Positions 17,287-25,063 of a stretch of 64,000 bases of DNA are shown here, one piece after another (position 1 is the first letter of the stretch; every line of letters begins with the position of its first letter). The notes beneath the pieces are model-generated. The model saw only the letters and a list, made by a program, of their open reading frames with translations. It did no database searches and had not been told where the DNA came from. This DNA is from Oscillospiraceae bacterium (GTDB lineage Bacteria; Bacillota; Clostridia; Saccharofermentanales; Saccharofermentanaceae). A program made the translations under genes and the position numbers. The DNA lies in contig FWXP01000002.1 of the NCBI GenBank assembly GCA_900176545.1, positions 248,001-312,000 on the forward strand. Direction: 5' to 3'.

Positions 17287-18978
17287 ATGGCGATAATAGG
17301 AATAGATCTTGGAACGACTAACAGTCTTGCTGCCTGCTGGAAGGACGGCAAACCCGTAGTGCTCAGGAATTCTCTCGGAAGATTTCTGACGCCTTCTGCG
17401 ATAAGTGTAGACGAAGACGGTCAGATCCTTTGCGGTGATATAGCAAAGGAGAGGCTCGTATCGCACCCTGACAGCTCCAAGGGAGAGTTCAAGCGCGATA
17501 TGGGTACGGACGCATCCTATACACTGGGAGGGAAAGCTTTCGATCCCGTCCTTCTGTCTTCACTCATATTAAAGAAGATAAAGGAAGATGCCGAGAATGA
17601 GCTCGGAGAAGAAGTAGACGAGGCTGTAATAAGCGTTCCCGCGTACTTTGACGATTCAAGACGCTTTGCTACCAAGCAGGCGGCGGAGCTGAGCGGCCTT
17701 AAGGTAGAGAGGCTCATCAACGAGCCTTCCGCGGCGGCACTGGCATTCCTCCAGAAGAACGGCTTTGTCGACGGAACATATATGGTAATAGACTTCGGCG
17801 GAGGAACGCTTGATGTATCGATAATAGAGTCTTTCGATGAAGTTATGGAGATCCTCGCCGTATCCGGCAACAACGCTCTCGGAGGTAAGGACTTCAATGA
17901 AGCGATCTATAAGTATTTCCTCATGAAAAATGAGATCCTTGAAGATATACTTACCGCTGAAGATAAGGCGGTCCTGTATAAGCTGGCCGAAGGTTGCAAG
18001 ATAGCACTGACGACCATGCCCATAAGCGTCATGTCAGCTACGATCGGCGATAAGGAGTATAGCCTGACCCTTGATAACAATACGCTCATATCTATCTCCA
18101 GACCGATACTTGAAGAGATGATCAAGCCCATTAAGCAGGTCCTTCGCGATTCAAGGCTCAATGTGGACATGCTTCAGGAGATAATCCTGGTCGGAGGATC
18201 CTGCAAGATGCCCATAATCTCCGCTTACATCAAGAAGATAACGGGAAGGACGCCCTGCACGGATGTTAATCCCGATACCGCGATAGCAAGGGGAGCTGCC
18301 ATATTTGCCGGCATGAAGAGCAGGCTATCGGAACTTCGTGATATAGTAATGACGGATATCTGCCCGTTCTCCCTCGGTACTGCCATTAGCGACAGATATA
18401 CCAAGGAACTCAGGATGGACTTTATAATCCCACGTAACTCGATGCTCCCTACCTCCAGGACCCGCCCGTATTATGCCAGCCGCGCGGGGCAGGATAAGCT
18501 CACGGTGGATATCTATCAGGGTGAGAGCATGCTCCCGCAGAATAATACAAAGCTGGGCGAGCTGAACCTTCAGTGTCCTCCTACGGCGGAGGGTGCGCAT
18601 ATCTGTGACACTACGCTTACGTACGACATAAACGGTCTTCTTCTTGTAGAAGTTAAGACGGTCGACGGCGTGGTCCACCAGAAGGAAATGGTCAGCAGGA
18701 GCAACCGTATGACCGGAGCTCAGATAGAGGCCCTCAGAGACCGCATGAAGAGCCTGGAATTCATTGCACGCGACAAAGAGAAGACGAGACTTCTTATGGC
18801 AAGAGCCGAGCGTGCGATAGAGGAGAGCTTGGGACCGACAAGAGAGATCCTCATGAAGTTGCTCATGGATTACAAGGCGGCTCATCAGATAGGCAATGCC
18901 CGCGACATGAGGCTGACTGAAGAAGCCCTGAGCAAGTTCCTGGACCAGCTGGACAGCTTCGATACAGGTATAGAATGA
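17287..18978 (+). CDS. Short Hsp70-family chaperone (HscC-like)
   Basis: 563 aa, shorter than DnaK (about 610-640). The nucleotide-binding domain (1-365) has phosphate-1 IGIDLGTTNSLAACW, SVPAYFDDSRRFATKQAAELSGL, phosphate-2 VIDFGGGTLDVSII and the adenosine motif ILVGGSCKMP. The substrate domain follows from about 375, and the helical lid is reduced. The ATG at 17287 is chosen because the protein then starts right at the first strand. Short Hsp70s of this kind belong to the HscC subfamily with dedicated J partners. Here the partner is the upstream membrane J-like protein, which would place client capture at the membrane (inference). Confidence 0.85.
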   Translation: MAIIGIDLGTTNSLAACWKDGKPVVLRNSLGRFLTPSAISVDEDGQILCGDIAKERLVSHPDSSKGEFKRDMGTDASYTLGGKAFDPVLLSSLILKKIKEDAENELGEEVDEAVISVPAYFDDSRRFATKQAAELSGLKVERLINEPSAAALAFLQKNGFVDGTYMVIDFGGGTLDVSIIESFDEVMEILAVSGNNALGGKDFNEAIYKYFLMKNEILEDILTAEDKAVLYKLAEGCKIALTTMPISVMSATIGDKEYSLTLDNNTLISISRPILEEMIKPIKQVLRDSRLNVDMLQEIILVGGSCKMPIISAYIKKITGRTPCTDVNPDTAIARGAAIFAGMKSRLSELRDIVMTDICPFSLGTAISDRYTKELRMDFIIPRNSMLPTSRTRPYYASRAGQDKLTVDIYQGESMLPQNNTKLGELNLQCPPTAEGAHICDTTLTYDINGLLLVEVKTVDGVVHQKEMVSRSNRMTGAQIEALRDRMKSLEFIARDKEKTRLLMARAERAIEESLGPTREILMKLLMDYKAAHQIGNARDMRLTEEALSKFLDQLDSFDTGIE

Positions 18979-18985
18979 CATAAGA

Positions 18986-19014
18986 ATAAGGACTTCCTGT
19001 CGGAAGTCCTTTTA
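18986..19014 (+). terminator. Intrinsic terminator of the chaperone operon
   Basis: Perfect 10-bp stem AAGGACTTCC/GGAAGTCCTT with TGTC loop followed by TTTT. A second inverted repeat (GTCGCTATT/AATAGTGAC, 19051-19075) lies further on, without a U run. Confidence 0.8.
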
Positions 19015-19093
19015 AGTTGCTTGGAAGTCACTTGGTCAGTCACTTTTGGGGTCGCTATTCTGTTTCAATAGTGACTCTCAAAGTGAATAAGTC

Positions 19094-20497
19094 TTACTTT
19101 TTCTCGGGTGCGGGCGCGATATCCTCCTCGGAGAGGTTATCCAGGCGAACTGCCAGAGCACACTCGATCCTCTTCTTGAAGAGGCGGCAGCCGTAGTCGT
19201 AGATGCCTGTGATGGAACCGTCTGCATGGAAGGAGTTGGCCGCGCATCCGCCTGAGCAGTAAAGCTTTGCCCAGCAGTCCTTGCAGGCTTCTCTGGAATA
19301 TGCATTTACCTGAGCGAACTCATGTACTATCTCCTGATTCTTGATGCCTTCCCAGATGTCGCCGATCTTGCACTCGGGGTGGGATACGAACTGGTGGCAG
19401 GGATAGAGGTCACCCCAGGGGGTAACAGCCATGTATTCCGTTCCTGCGCCGCATCCTGAGATCCTCTTGTAGATACAGGGACCGCATGTAAGATCCAGCA
19501 TATAGTGGTAGAAGGTAAATCCGTTGCCTTCCTTGTTGCGCTTCATCATCTCGCGGGCAAGGCGCTCGTACTCTGCGCAAAGGACAGGGAAGTCCTCTTC
19601 CGTAAGAGCAGAGGGACTGTCGGGAGAAGTTACTACAGGCTCCATGGAGAGCTCCTTGAAGCCAAGGTCAGCCATATGGAGGATGTCGTTAACGAAGTCC
19701 GTATTAAAGTGAGTGAATGTACCTCTCATGTAGTAGCTCTTGTTGCCGCGCCTTCTTACGAATTCTTGGAACTTAGGAACGATCCTGTCGTAGGAGCCGT
19801 TGCCTGCAAGGTCTACACGGAAGCGGTCGTTCACTTCCTTTCGTCCGTCAAGGCTCAAGACTACGTTATGCATCTCGTCGTTACAGAAGTCTATGACGTC
19901 GTCCGTGATGCCGATGCCGTTAGTAGTAAGAGTGAAGCGGATATTCTTGCCGGCTTCCTTCTCGATGGATCTGGCATACTTAACGAGCTGCTTTACTACT
20001 TCCCAGTTCATAAGAGGCTCGCCGCCGAAGAAGTCGATATCCAGGTTCTTGTGGTAGCCGGAATTCTCTATAAGGAAGTCGATGGCGCGCTTACCTGTCT
20101 CGAAGCTCATTATGCCGCAGTCACCGTTGAACTTGCCCTGTGCCGCGAAGCAGTAGGAACAGTTGAGGTTACATGTGTGAGCCACGTGAAGACAGATGGC
20201 CTTCAGGGTGAACTTCTTCTTTCTAAGATCGATGGCGATATTCTCGTACTTGTCGGGAGCAAAGAGCTTGCCTTCAGCCTTTAATGCCTCGATATCCGCG
20301 AAGCACTCCTCGATCTCGTCTTCGTTGACATCAGGTTTGTCCGAGTACTTTTCCAGGATGAACTTCTTAATCTCATCCTTGGGAGTAGACTCGTACCTCT
20401 CGATGATGTCGTAAGCGACCTCGTCCACCATGTGGATGGAGCCTGAGAATACGTCTAATACTATGTTCTTGTCGTCAAACTTATAGCAATGGATCAA
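19094..20497 (-). CDS. scfB: SCIFF peptide maturase (radical SAM, thioether-forming)
   Basis: 467 aa. Radical SAM enzyme that installs Cys-derived thioether cross-links in the SCIFF peptide. The SAM cluster motif is CNLNCSYC (about 108-115). The C-terminal SPASM region, with Cys residues in CGPC, SGCGAG, YPCHQF, CKDCW, LYCSGGC and YGCRLF, binds auxiliary 4Fe-4S clusters. The N-terminal 90 residues form the peptide-recognition region typical of these maturases. It lies directly downstream of the SCIFF peptide gene on the same strand, separated by a hairpin that should reduce its transcription relative to the peptide. Confidence 0.95.
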   Translation of the reverse strand: MIHCYKFDDKNIVLDVFSGSIHMVDEVAYDIIERYESTPKDEIKKFILEKYSDKPDVNEDEIEECFADIEALKAEGKLFAPDKYENIAIDLRKKKFTLKAICLHVAHTCNLNCSYCFAAQGKFNGDCGIMSFETGKRAIDFLIENSGYHKNLDIDFFGGEPLMNWEVVKQLVKYARSIEKEAGKNIRFTLTTNGIGITDDVIDFCNDEMHNVVLSLDGRKEVNDRFRVDLAGNGSYDRIVPKFQEFVRRRGNKSYYMRGTFTHFNTDFVNDILHMADLGFKELSMEPVVTSPDSPSALTEEDFPVLCAEYERLAREMMKRNKEGNGFTFYHYMLDLTCGPCIYKRISGCGAGTEYMAVTPWGDLYPCHQFVSHPECKIGDIWEGIKNQEIVHEFAQVNAYSREACKDCWAKLYCSGGCAANSFHADGSITGIYDYGCRLFKKRIECALAVRLDNLSEEDIAPAPEKK

Positions 20498-20525
20498 GGT
20501 CTGATCCTCCTTTATTTACGGGCAT

Positions 20526-20561
20526 GAAAAAGGTCTCAGAATCCTATAGATTACGAGACCT
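20526..20561 (-). terminator. Attenuating hairpin between SCIFF peptide and maturase genes
   Basis: On the minus strand AGGTCTC pairs with GAGACCT, with an inner AATC/GATT stem, and is followed by a short U run (positions 20527-20530). It sits between the peptide stop and the maturase start, so most transcripts would end after the peptide, with partial readthrough into the enzyme gene. Confidence 0.65.
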
Positions 20562-20589
20562 CATATTCAACTGTTGTCAGTAATGAGAA

Positions 20590-20736
20590 TTACTTCTCTA
20601 CCTTCTCGCAAGCCTGGTTAGCTACGCCGCAGGAAGTCTTGCAAGCAGACTGGCAGGATGTCTGGCACTCGCCGCAGCCGCCTTCCTTAACAGACTCGTT
20701 CAGGTCACGTGTATTGACAGTAATGATTCTTGTCAT
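20590..20736 (-). CDS. scfA: SCIFF ribosomal peptide precursor (six Cys in forty-five)
   Basis: 48 aa, easily missed because of its size. It begins MTRIITVNTRDLNESVKEGG and continues with six cysteines at 21, 24, 28, 32, 36 and 43, the pattern that gave the family its name. The conserved N-terminal half is the leader-like region, and the Cys-rich core is modified by the downstream radical SAM enzyme. AGGGGG precedes the ATG by about 11 bases. SCIFF is nearly universal in Clostridia; its biological role is not settled. Confidence 0.96.
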   Translation of the reverse strand: MTRIITVNTRDLNESVKEGGCGECQTSCQSACKTSCGVANQACEKVEK

Positions 20737-20781
20737 GTCAATGAGCCCCCTTGATTTTTAATAAAAGAATTATACTTTGAT

Positions 20782-22173
20782 TCAAGCGTCGGTGTCAACC
20801 TTTAGTAGCGTCCCATCCCACTGTCTGTAGGGGGCTGCCTTGAAGTTTGTGCCACCTGCCCTAAGATCTTCCATGAAGCGAAGGATCTCTTCGGTGATCT
20901 CCTGTCCCGGGATAAGAAGAGGCACTCCGGGCGGGTAGGAGAAGACATATTCTGCGCTTATATGCCCCACTGCATCCTGAAGCTTTACTTTCGAAGACTT
21001 TGCGCGCAGTGCCTTGGAGATACTGATCTTGTACTTACGGGCGATGACGGGAAGAGAAGGCGCGTGTGTATTCTTTCCTGCTTCTCCCTCGATAGTGGAG
21101 TCTATCGCCTTTAGAGCTTCCGCGAACCTTATAAGGGAGGAGGACGTATCTCCCGTGCCTGTCATGGCGATTATATATGAGGGAAAAGAAGCCTCGACTT
21201 CTATAAGGAAATCCTCACGAAGAAGGTCAGCCAGCTCGTAGCCCGTCATGAGGCCGCAGGTAAGGATCACTATCTTGGAGATATCCTGCGACGGGGAAGT
21301 ATAGAGCTTGAGCTTTGTAAGCCCGGAAAGATCGTCCCTTAAGGCAAGAGCATTCTTATAAAGCTCGTCGATATGGGGGTTCAGGAGAGCTTTCTCAAGG
21401 CCTGCCATCAGCATATAAGACGGGCTCGTAGATTCTACGGATGAGAGGAAGTGTCTAAGAAGCCTTCTGTCGGCCTTATCGCCGTACATAAGAAGGACCG
21501 CCGTCTGGGTGGGTGCGCTCATGGTCTTATGTACGCTCTTTATAACGATGTCACCGCAGGAAGAAGGCGGGAAGCAATTATCTCCCTTTATCCCTAAGTG
21601 GGCGCCGTGAGCTTCGTCTACGATAAGTAATACGTCCCTCTCCTTACAGATCTCATATATCTTCTTTGTGTCCGAAATGATCCCTTCGTAGGTAGGAGAA
21701 GTAATCACCACAGCCTTTATCTTGGGTTCCGAGATGAGCTTCTCCTCGACGGATACGGTATCCATGCCCATAAGGAAGGGCGTATCTTCCGATATAGCGG
21801 GATCGATAAGGACAGGAGTCGCGCCTGAAAGCTCTATCCCGTGCCATACGGATATATGGCAGTTGGAAGCTACAAGGATCTTGTCTCCTTTGGATACGTG
21901 AGAAAGGATAGATGCTACAAGAAGTGCGGAAGAGCCGTTTACTGAGATATATGCTTCGTCTGCGCCCCATAGATCTCTTGCCCTCTTCTCGATGCCTCGT
22001 ATAACGCCTTCAGGGGAGTGAAGGTTGTCAAAGCCTTCTATCTCCGTTATGTCGTTTGAATACGAGATGCCTTCGGGCTCAGCTGCGGGATTGCGCTTAT
22101 GGCCCGGCATATGCATGGGGAGGATATTGTCCTCGCGAAGGCTCTTAAGTCTTGAGTTTAAGGTGTCATTCAT
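20782..22173 (-). CDS. Orn/Lys/Arg decarboxylase family, short form
   Basis: 463 aa PLP-dependent fold-type I enzyme. The PLP region shows VDEAHGAHLG, and the Schiff-base lysine lies in IKSVHKTMSAPTQTA. The N terminus has MPGHKRNP, typical of the family. It lacks the N-terminal receiver-like wing of inducible E. coli enzymes, like Bacillus SpeA/YaaO. Substrate (Arg, Lys or Orn) cannot be decided by eye. YaaO-type genes often lie near recR/dnaX in Firmicutes, as here. There is no convincing ribosome binding site before the ATG. A strong hairpin ends the upstream gene just before it, so its own promoter or readthrough must serve it. Confidence 0.88.
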   Translation of the reverse strand: MNDTLNSRLKSLREDNILPMHMPGHKRNPAAEPEGISYSNDITEIEGFDNLHSPEGVIRGIEKRARDLWGADEAYISVNGSSALLVASILSHVSKGDKILVASNCHISVWHGIELSGATPVLIDPAISEDTPFLMGMDTVSVEEKLISEPKIKAVVITSPTYEGIISDTKKIYEICKERDVLLIVDEAHGAHLGIKGDNCFPPSSCGDIVIKSVHKTMSAPTQTAVLLMYGDKADRRLLRHFLSSVESTSPSYMLMAGLEKALLNPHIDELYKNALALRDDLSGLTKLKLYTSPSQDISKIVILTCGLMTGYELADLLREDFLIEVEASFPSYIIAMTGTGDTSSSLIRFAEALKAIDSTIEGEAGKNTHAPSLPVIARKYKISISKALRAKSSKVKLQDAVGHISAEYVFSYPPGVPLLIPGQEITEEILRFMEDLRAGGTNFKAAPYRQWDGTLLKVDTDA

Positions 22174-22183
22174 AGTTTCGGTA

Positions 22184-22215
22184 AAAGAAACCCCGCCCCT
22201 TAAAAAGGAGCGGGG
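22184..22215 (-). terminator. Intrinsic terminator
   Basis: On the minus strand CCCCGCTCCTT pairs with AAGGGGCGGGG (11 bp, one G-U) followed by TTTCTTTT. It ends the transcript of the zinc-ribbon protein gene. Confidence 0.85.
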
Positions 22216-22251
22216 AAAAGAAATGGAGTATAAAGATAGAAATAATAATTC

Positions 22252-23076
22252 TTACTTAAGTACAGTAAAGCTGTAGCTGTCGATCGTATCCTTGTTCTCG
22301 TAGATATTCTTCTGAAGATCGATAGCTGTTCCAAGGATAAGTGTGTAAGGGGAGAGAGCTCCGCCTACGGAACAACGCTTGTCAGCATAGCTTATTGCCT
22401 GAGCTTCGTCCTCAGATACGAGCATGTACTGGGATACGAGATAGAGGCTTCTTACTCCGACATCCATGCCAACGAGCTTGGGGTTGATGGAATAGGAGCT
22501 TGAAGAAGTGCCGGGAGTAGAGATCCTGCTGCTGAAGGAAAGTCCGAGAGCAGAGGAAGAAGAACTGAGGTGCTCCTCTACGAGGAAGTAGGGCTTGCCC
22601 TCTACGCCAACCTTGCCGACATCGTGGAAGAGACCGATGATGATAGCGGACTCCTCGTCGAGCTGGGGCATGATAGTATCCTTGATCCTGAGAAGCTGCT
22701 TTGTAACTGCTACGCTTCTGATGAGAAGTCCCTTTTCACATGCGAGAGCACCCTCTGTATCGGCAGGAGCCGTAAGCCAGGAAGTTCTGTTCTCGAGGAA
22801 ATCGATGAAGTGATCGAACTCTGTCTTTCTCTTTACTACAGCTGCCTTGAGCTGACCGTAGAGCTCGTCTACATTATCCTTAGTAACGTCAACCATGGGC
22901 ATGATGCCTGCGGATGCGTTAACGGGTGTGCCTGTTGCTGCAGCGGAAACTGCTGCTGCTGCAGCGGGAACCGCAGTATCACCTGCATCGGAACCCTCGG
23001 AGAAATTATACTTACACTTGGGACATCTGATCGCCTGGTTAGCGATGGTCATTCCGCAATCGGGACACTTTTTCAT
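22252..23076 (-). CDS. Zinc-ribbon protein with degenerate HD-like domain
   Basis: 274 aa. An N-terminal zinc ribbon (CPDC at 4-7, CPKC at 18-21) is joined by an Ala-rich linker to a helical domain (about 75-230). That domain resembles the HD-type proteins common in Clostridia: NRTSWLTAPAD, then LFHDVGKVG. In relatives a histidine precedes this in a GLLEHS-like motif; here the equivalent reads GLLIRS, so one metal ligand of the HD site appears lost. A Ser-rich insertion (SSSSS, about 172) follows. It may bind rather than hydrolyse a nucleotide or nucleic acid. Function unknown. AGGAGG stands about 9 bases before the ATG. Confidence 0.6.
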   Translation of the reverse strand: MKKCPDCGMTIANQAIRCPKCKYNFSEGSDAGDTAVPAAAAAVSAAATGTPVNASAGIMPMVDVTKDNVDELYGQLKAAVVKRKTEFDHFIDFLENRTSWLTAPADTEGALACEKGLLIRSVAVTKQLLRIKDTIMPQLDEESAIIIGLFHDVGKVGVEGKPYFLVEEHLSSSSSALGLSFSSRISTPGTSSSSYSINPKLVGMDVGVRSLYLVSQYMLVSEDEAQAISYADKRCSVGGALSPYTLILGTAIDLQKNIYENKDTIDSYSFTVLK

Positions 23077-23193
23077 GAACTTGACCTCCTGGTCACAATA
23101 ATATTTGTGTTTTTGATAGAGATATTTTACAATTTCAAACCGCGATTTTCAACACGAATAGTGCAGTTTGACAACAGTTTACAATTTATTAAT

Positions 23194-23964
23194 TTATTTC
23201 TTCTTAAGCTTGCCCAAAGTGTTCCTAAGGAAACGCGGTATCGAAACCTTATATGGAAAATACTGCATCTTTCCGGTCTCGTGAGCGCGAAGGACCATCT
23301 CCAGTTCCCTGGGATTTACGCTTCCGCTGTTATTCATTATGTATGTCTCGGTACCCGGCGCTTCGTAGAAGCAGCGGTAGTGAGCTCCGTATGCGTCACC
23401 TACTCCCAGCACATGTCCGAACTCGTGGGAAGCTACGCTCATGAAGGATGAGATCCTGGAATAATCGTTCATGTTGATGGTGCCCGGATGCGTCAGCGAC
23501 CAGTTGATCATGGCAGCTTCCGGGCATCCCGTCAGAAGGAATCCCCAGCCCATTCGCCATACGGGACTCGTGACAAAGGATGTCTTGGATACGTTGGTGT
23601 GACGGACCAGGAAGAATCTCTGCCCGGGATCAAAGACCGCATCCGGATCGTCCTTACGGATAACGTTCATCTTGACTACTACGGGAGTCCTGGTGCCTTC
23701 GAAGATATAGTGCTTGGCCCAGTGGGACTTGATGCCTTCCACGAATGCATCCGCGTAAGTATAGCCTTCGGGCTTACTTTTAAGGAGCACGTCCTTAGTA
23801 TCCGTCCTGTCTATGGGCAGGAGGTATACGGGATCGAACTCTACGTGGACAGTCATATATATGGTGTCCTTCGAGATCTCTATCTGCACCGGGACCTTCA
23901 GGGGATCCTTGTAGGAGATGGAAAAGGTCGAAGATGACACGAAAGGCTTCAGCTTATAAAACAT
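23194..23964 (-). CDS. Metzincin-like zinc metallopeptidase, cytoplasmic or non-classically exported
   Basis: 256 aa. The zinc-binding motif SHEFGHVLGVGD (about 190-201) has the extended HExxHxxGxxD form of metzincins, followed by a plausible Met-turn at TYIMNNSG. The N-terminal half is beta-rich and unassigned. No signal peptide or membrane helix is visible, unusual for this clan. On the minus strand a TATAAT box ends only 7 bases before the ATG and no ribosome binding site is present, so the mRNA may be leaderless. An inverted repeat covers the -35 region. I cannot assign it to a named family. Confidence 0.7.
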   Translation of the reverse strand: MFYKLKPFVSSSTFSISYKDPLKVPVQIEISKDTIYMTVHVEFDPVYLLPIDRTDTKDVLLKSKPEGYTYADAFVEGIKSHWAKHYIFEGTRTPVVVKMNVIRKDDPDAVFDPGQRFFLVRHTNVSKTSFVTSPVWRMGWGFLLTGCPEAAMINWSLTHPGTINMNDYSRISSFMSVASHEFGHVLGVGDAYGAHYRCFYEAPGTETYIMNNSGSVNPRELEMVLRAHETGKMQYFPYKVSIPRFLRNTLGKLKKK

Positions 23965-23971
23965 GTAAAGG

Positions 23972-24018
23972 ATTATAACGCATTAAATAGACACTGACGA
24001 GGGGTAATGTCAGTGTCT
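23972..24018 (-). promoter_or_regulatory. Promoter with inverted-repeat operator for the metzincin gene
   Basis: On the minus strand TCGTCA (23995-24000), 17 bases, TATAAT (23972-23977), 7 bases before the ATG. A perfect 10-bp inverted repeat (AGACACTGAC 23989-23998, GTCAGTGTCT 24009-24018) overlaps the -35 and upstream bases and has no U run on either strand, so an operator is more likely than a terminator. Confidence 0.55.
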
Positions 24019-24139
24019 AAAGGAGGGTGTTATGAAGTAAGGAACAATTACTTAGAACAACTATATGTTACCACCCTGAAGGTTTACACAGGCTTTCAAA
24101 AAGGGCAAAATATAGGCAAAGGTCAGGAGGAATTGTGGC

Positions 24140-24400
24140 ATGAAGTTAGAGGGCAGGACATATAAGGCAAACCGCCTTTTGAGCATAAAGGAAGTGGAGC
24201 ATACCAATGAGAACGTGGCCTTCTCCATGCAGCTCGAGGAAGCCCTCATAATGCTTTGCAAGGAGCTCGATATCCCCATCCCTTTATGGATGAAGAACAA
24301 CACGCACGAATTCGCGGCCTTCCATCAGACCTTATTCTTTGCTGAACAATTTAATGAGAAAGTGAAGTTCGACAGATTCCAGATCAAGTGGGTCGACTGA
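24140..24400 (+). CDS. Small conserved-looking protein of unknown function
   Basis: 86 aa, soluble, with no recognised motif. The middle is helical (FSMQLEEALIMLCKELDIPIPLWM) and the C-terminal part is rich in Phe, Glu and Lys. GGAGG sits 9 bases before the ATG. A possible promoter TTTACA-17-CAAAAT begins at 24083. Its stop abuts the stop of the convergent divIC gene with no space. Upstream (24024-24077) AGGGTG/CACCCT and AAGTAA/TTACTT form a nested inverted repeat that could be regulatory. Codon use matches neighbours, so it is probably real. Confidence 0.7.
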   Translation: MKLEGRTYKANRLLSIKEVEHTNENVAFSMQLEEALIMLCKELDIPIPLWMKNNTHEFAAFHQTLFFAEQFNEKVKFDRFQIKWVD

Positions 24401-24700
24401 TCATTCGCCCGATACTCTGAAGATGATCTCGCCGGGATATACCATATCAAGCTGATCCCTGGCTACCTGCTCTATATAGACCTCGTCATCGGAATGAGCG
24501 CCCTGAGCCCTTAATGCTTCCTGCTTATCAAGGAGAGCCTGCTTTTGTGCCTGGAGCTCGCGTGATTCCTTCATGAGGCGTTCTCTTCTCTGGCGCACGT
24601 CATAGAATCTGGTAGCGCAAAGTACCGCGACCACGACAAAGGCGATGCAAACCACCGTCATTACAAGTGAGAAAGATGTATTTCTGCGCCTTCTTTTCAC
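24401..24700 (-). CDS. divIC: Septum formation initiator, DivIC/FtsB family
   Basis: 99 aa from the GTG with AAAGGA 7 bases upstream; a GTG 27 bases further upstream is also possible. A very basic N-terminal cytoplasmic tail (KRRRRN) precedes one membrane helix (about 10-30), a Leu-zipper-like coiled coil rich in Gln, Glu and Arg (about 35-65), and a short C-terminal domain ending QVARDQLDMVYPGEIIFRV. This is the DivIC/FtsB layout that scaffolds septal peptidoglycan synthesis with FtsL and DivIB. It follows the RqcP gene as in Bacillus, but yabP and yabQ are missing between them. Confidence 0.88.
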   Translation of the reverse strand: MKRRRRNTSFSLVMTVVCIAFVVVAVLCATRFYDVRQRRERLMKESRELQAQKQALLDKQEALRAQGAHSDDEVYIEQVARDQLDMVYPGEIIFRVSGE

Positions 24701-24802
24701 GTATCTATCCTTTCGAAGAAAACTCACAATAATATTTTATCCTTAAAGGGATTATCGCGCGACAGGTAAGGGGGCTTTTTAACGATACTGTAATAAACAA
24801 AG

Positions 24803-24825
24803 AAGATGCCCTTATCAGGCATCTT
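24803..24825 (-). terminator. Intrinsic terminator overlapping the rqcP stop
   Basis: AAGATGCC/GGCATCTT stem with a 7-base loop that includes the stop codon region, followed on the minus strand by CTTTGTTTATT. It may partly separate divIC from the recR block. Confidence 0.6.
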
Positions 24826-25063
24826 CCAAGATCTCGTACATGGATGCGGCATCGTCCTTCTTTACCGTGTCGGAGAGCTTTAATACCTTAAAGCTGACGT
24901 TGCCGTTACCGAACTGTATGGTTACTATATCTCCCACCTTGAGCTTCACGCCCGGCTTGGATTCCTTGCCGTTGACCGTGACCCTTCCAAGGGAACAGAC
25001 GTCGTTGGCGACCGTCCTTCTCTTTATAATGCGGGAGACCTTAAGAAATTTATCCAGTCTCAT
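24815..25063 (-). CDS. rqcP: S4-domain RNA-binding protein RqcP (YabO)
   Basis: 82 aa consisting almost entirely of an S4 RNA-binding domain: MRLDKFLKVSRIIKRRTVAND, then VTVNGKESKPGVKLKVGDIV. Its small size and position before divIC match YabO/RqcP, which works with RqcH in adding Ala tails to nascent chains on stalled 60S-like 50S subunits (family knowledge). It overlaps recR by ATGA, so the two are co-translated. Confidence 0.9.
   Translation of the reverse strand: MRLDKFLKVSRIIKRRTVANDVCSLGRVTVNGKESKPGVKLKVGDIVTIQFGNGNVSFKVLKLSDTVKKDDAASMYEILEDA

Noticed and set aside
19051-19075. Hairpin GTCGCTATT/AATAGTGAC as a terminator for the SCIFF maturase gene
   Set aside because: No U run on either strand. 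It lies in a convergent gap already served by the plus-strand terminator at 18986-19014.
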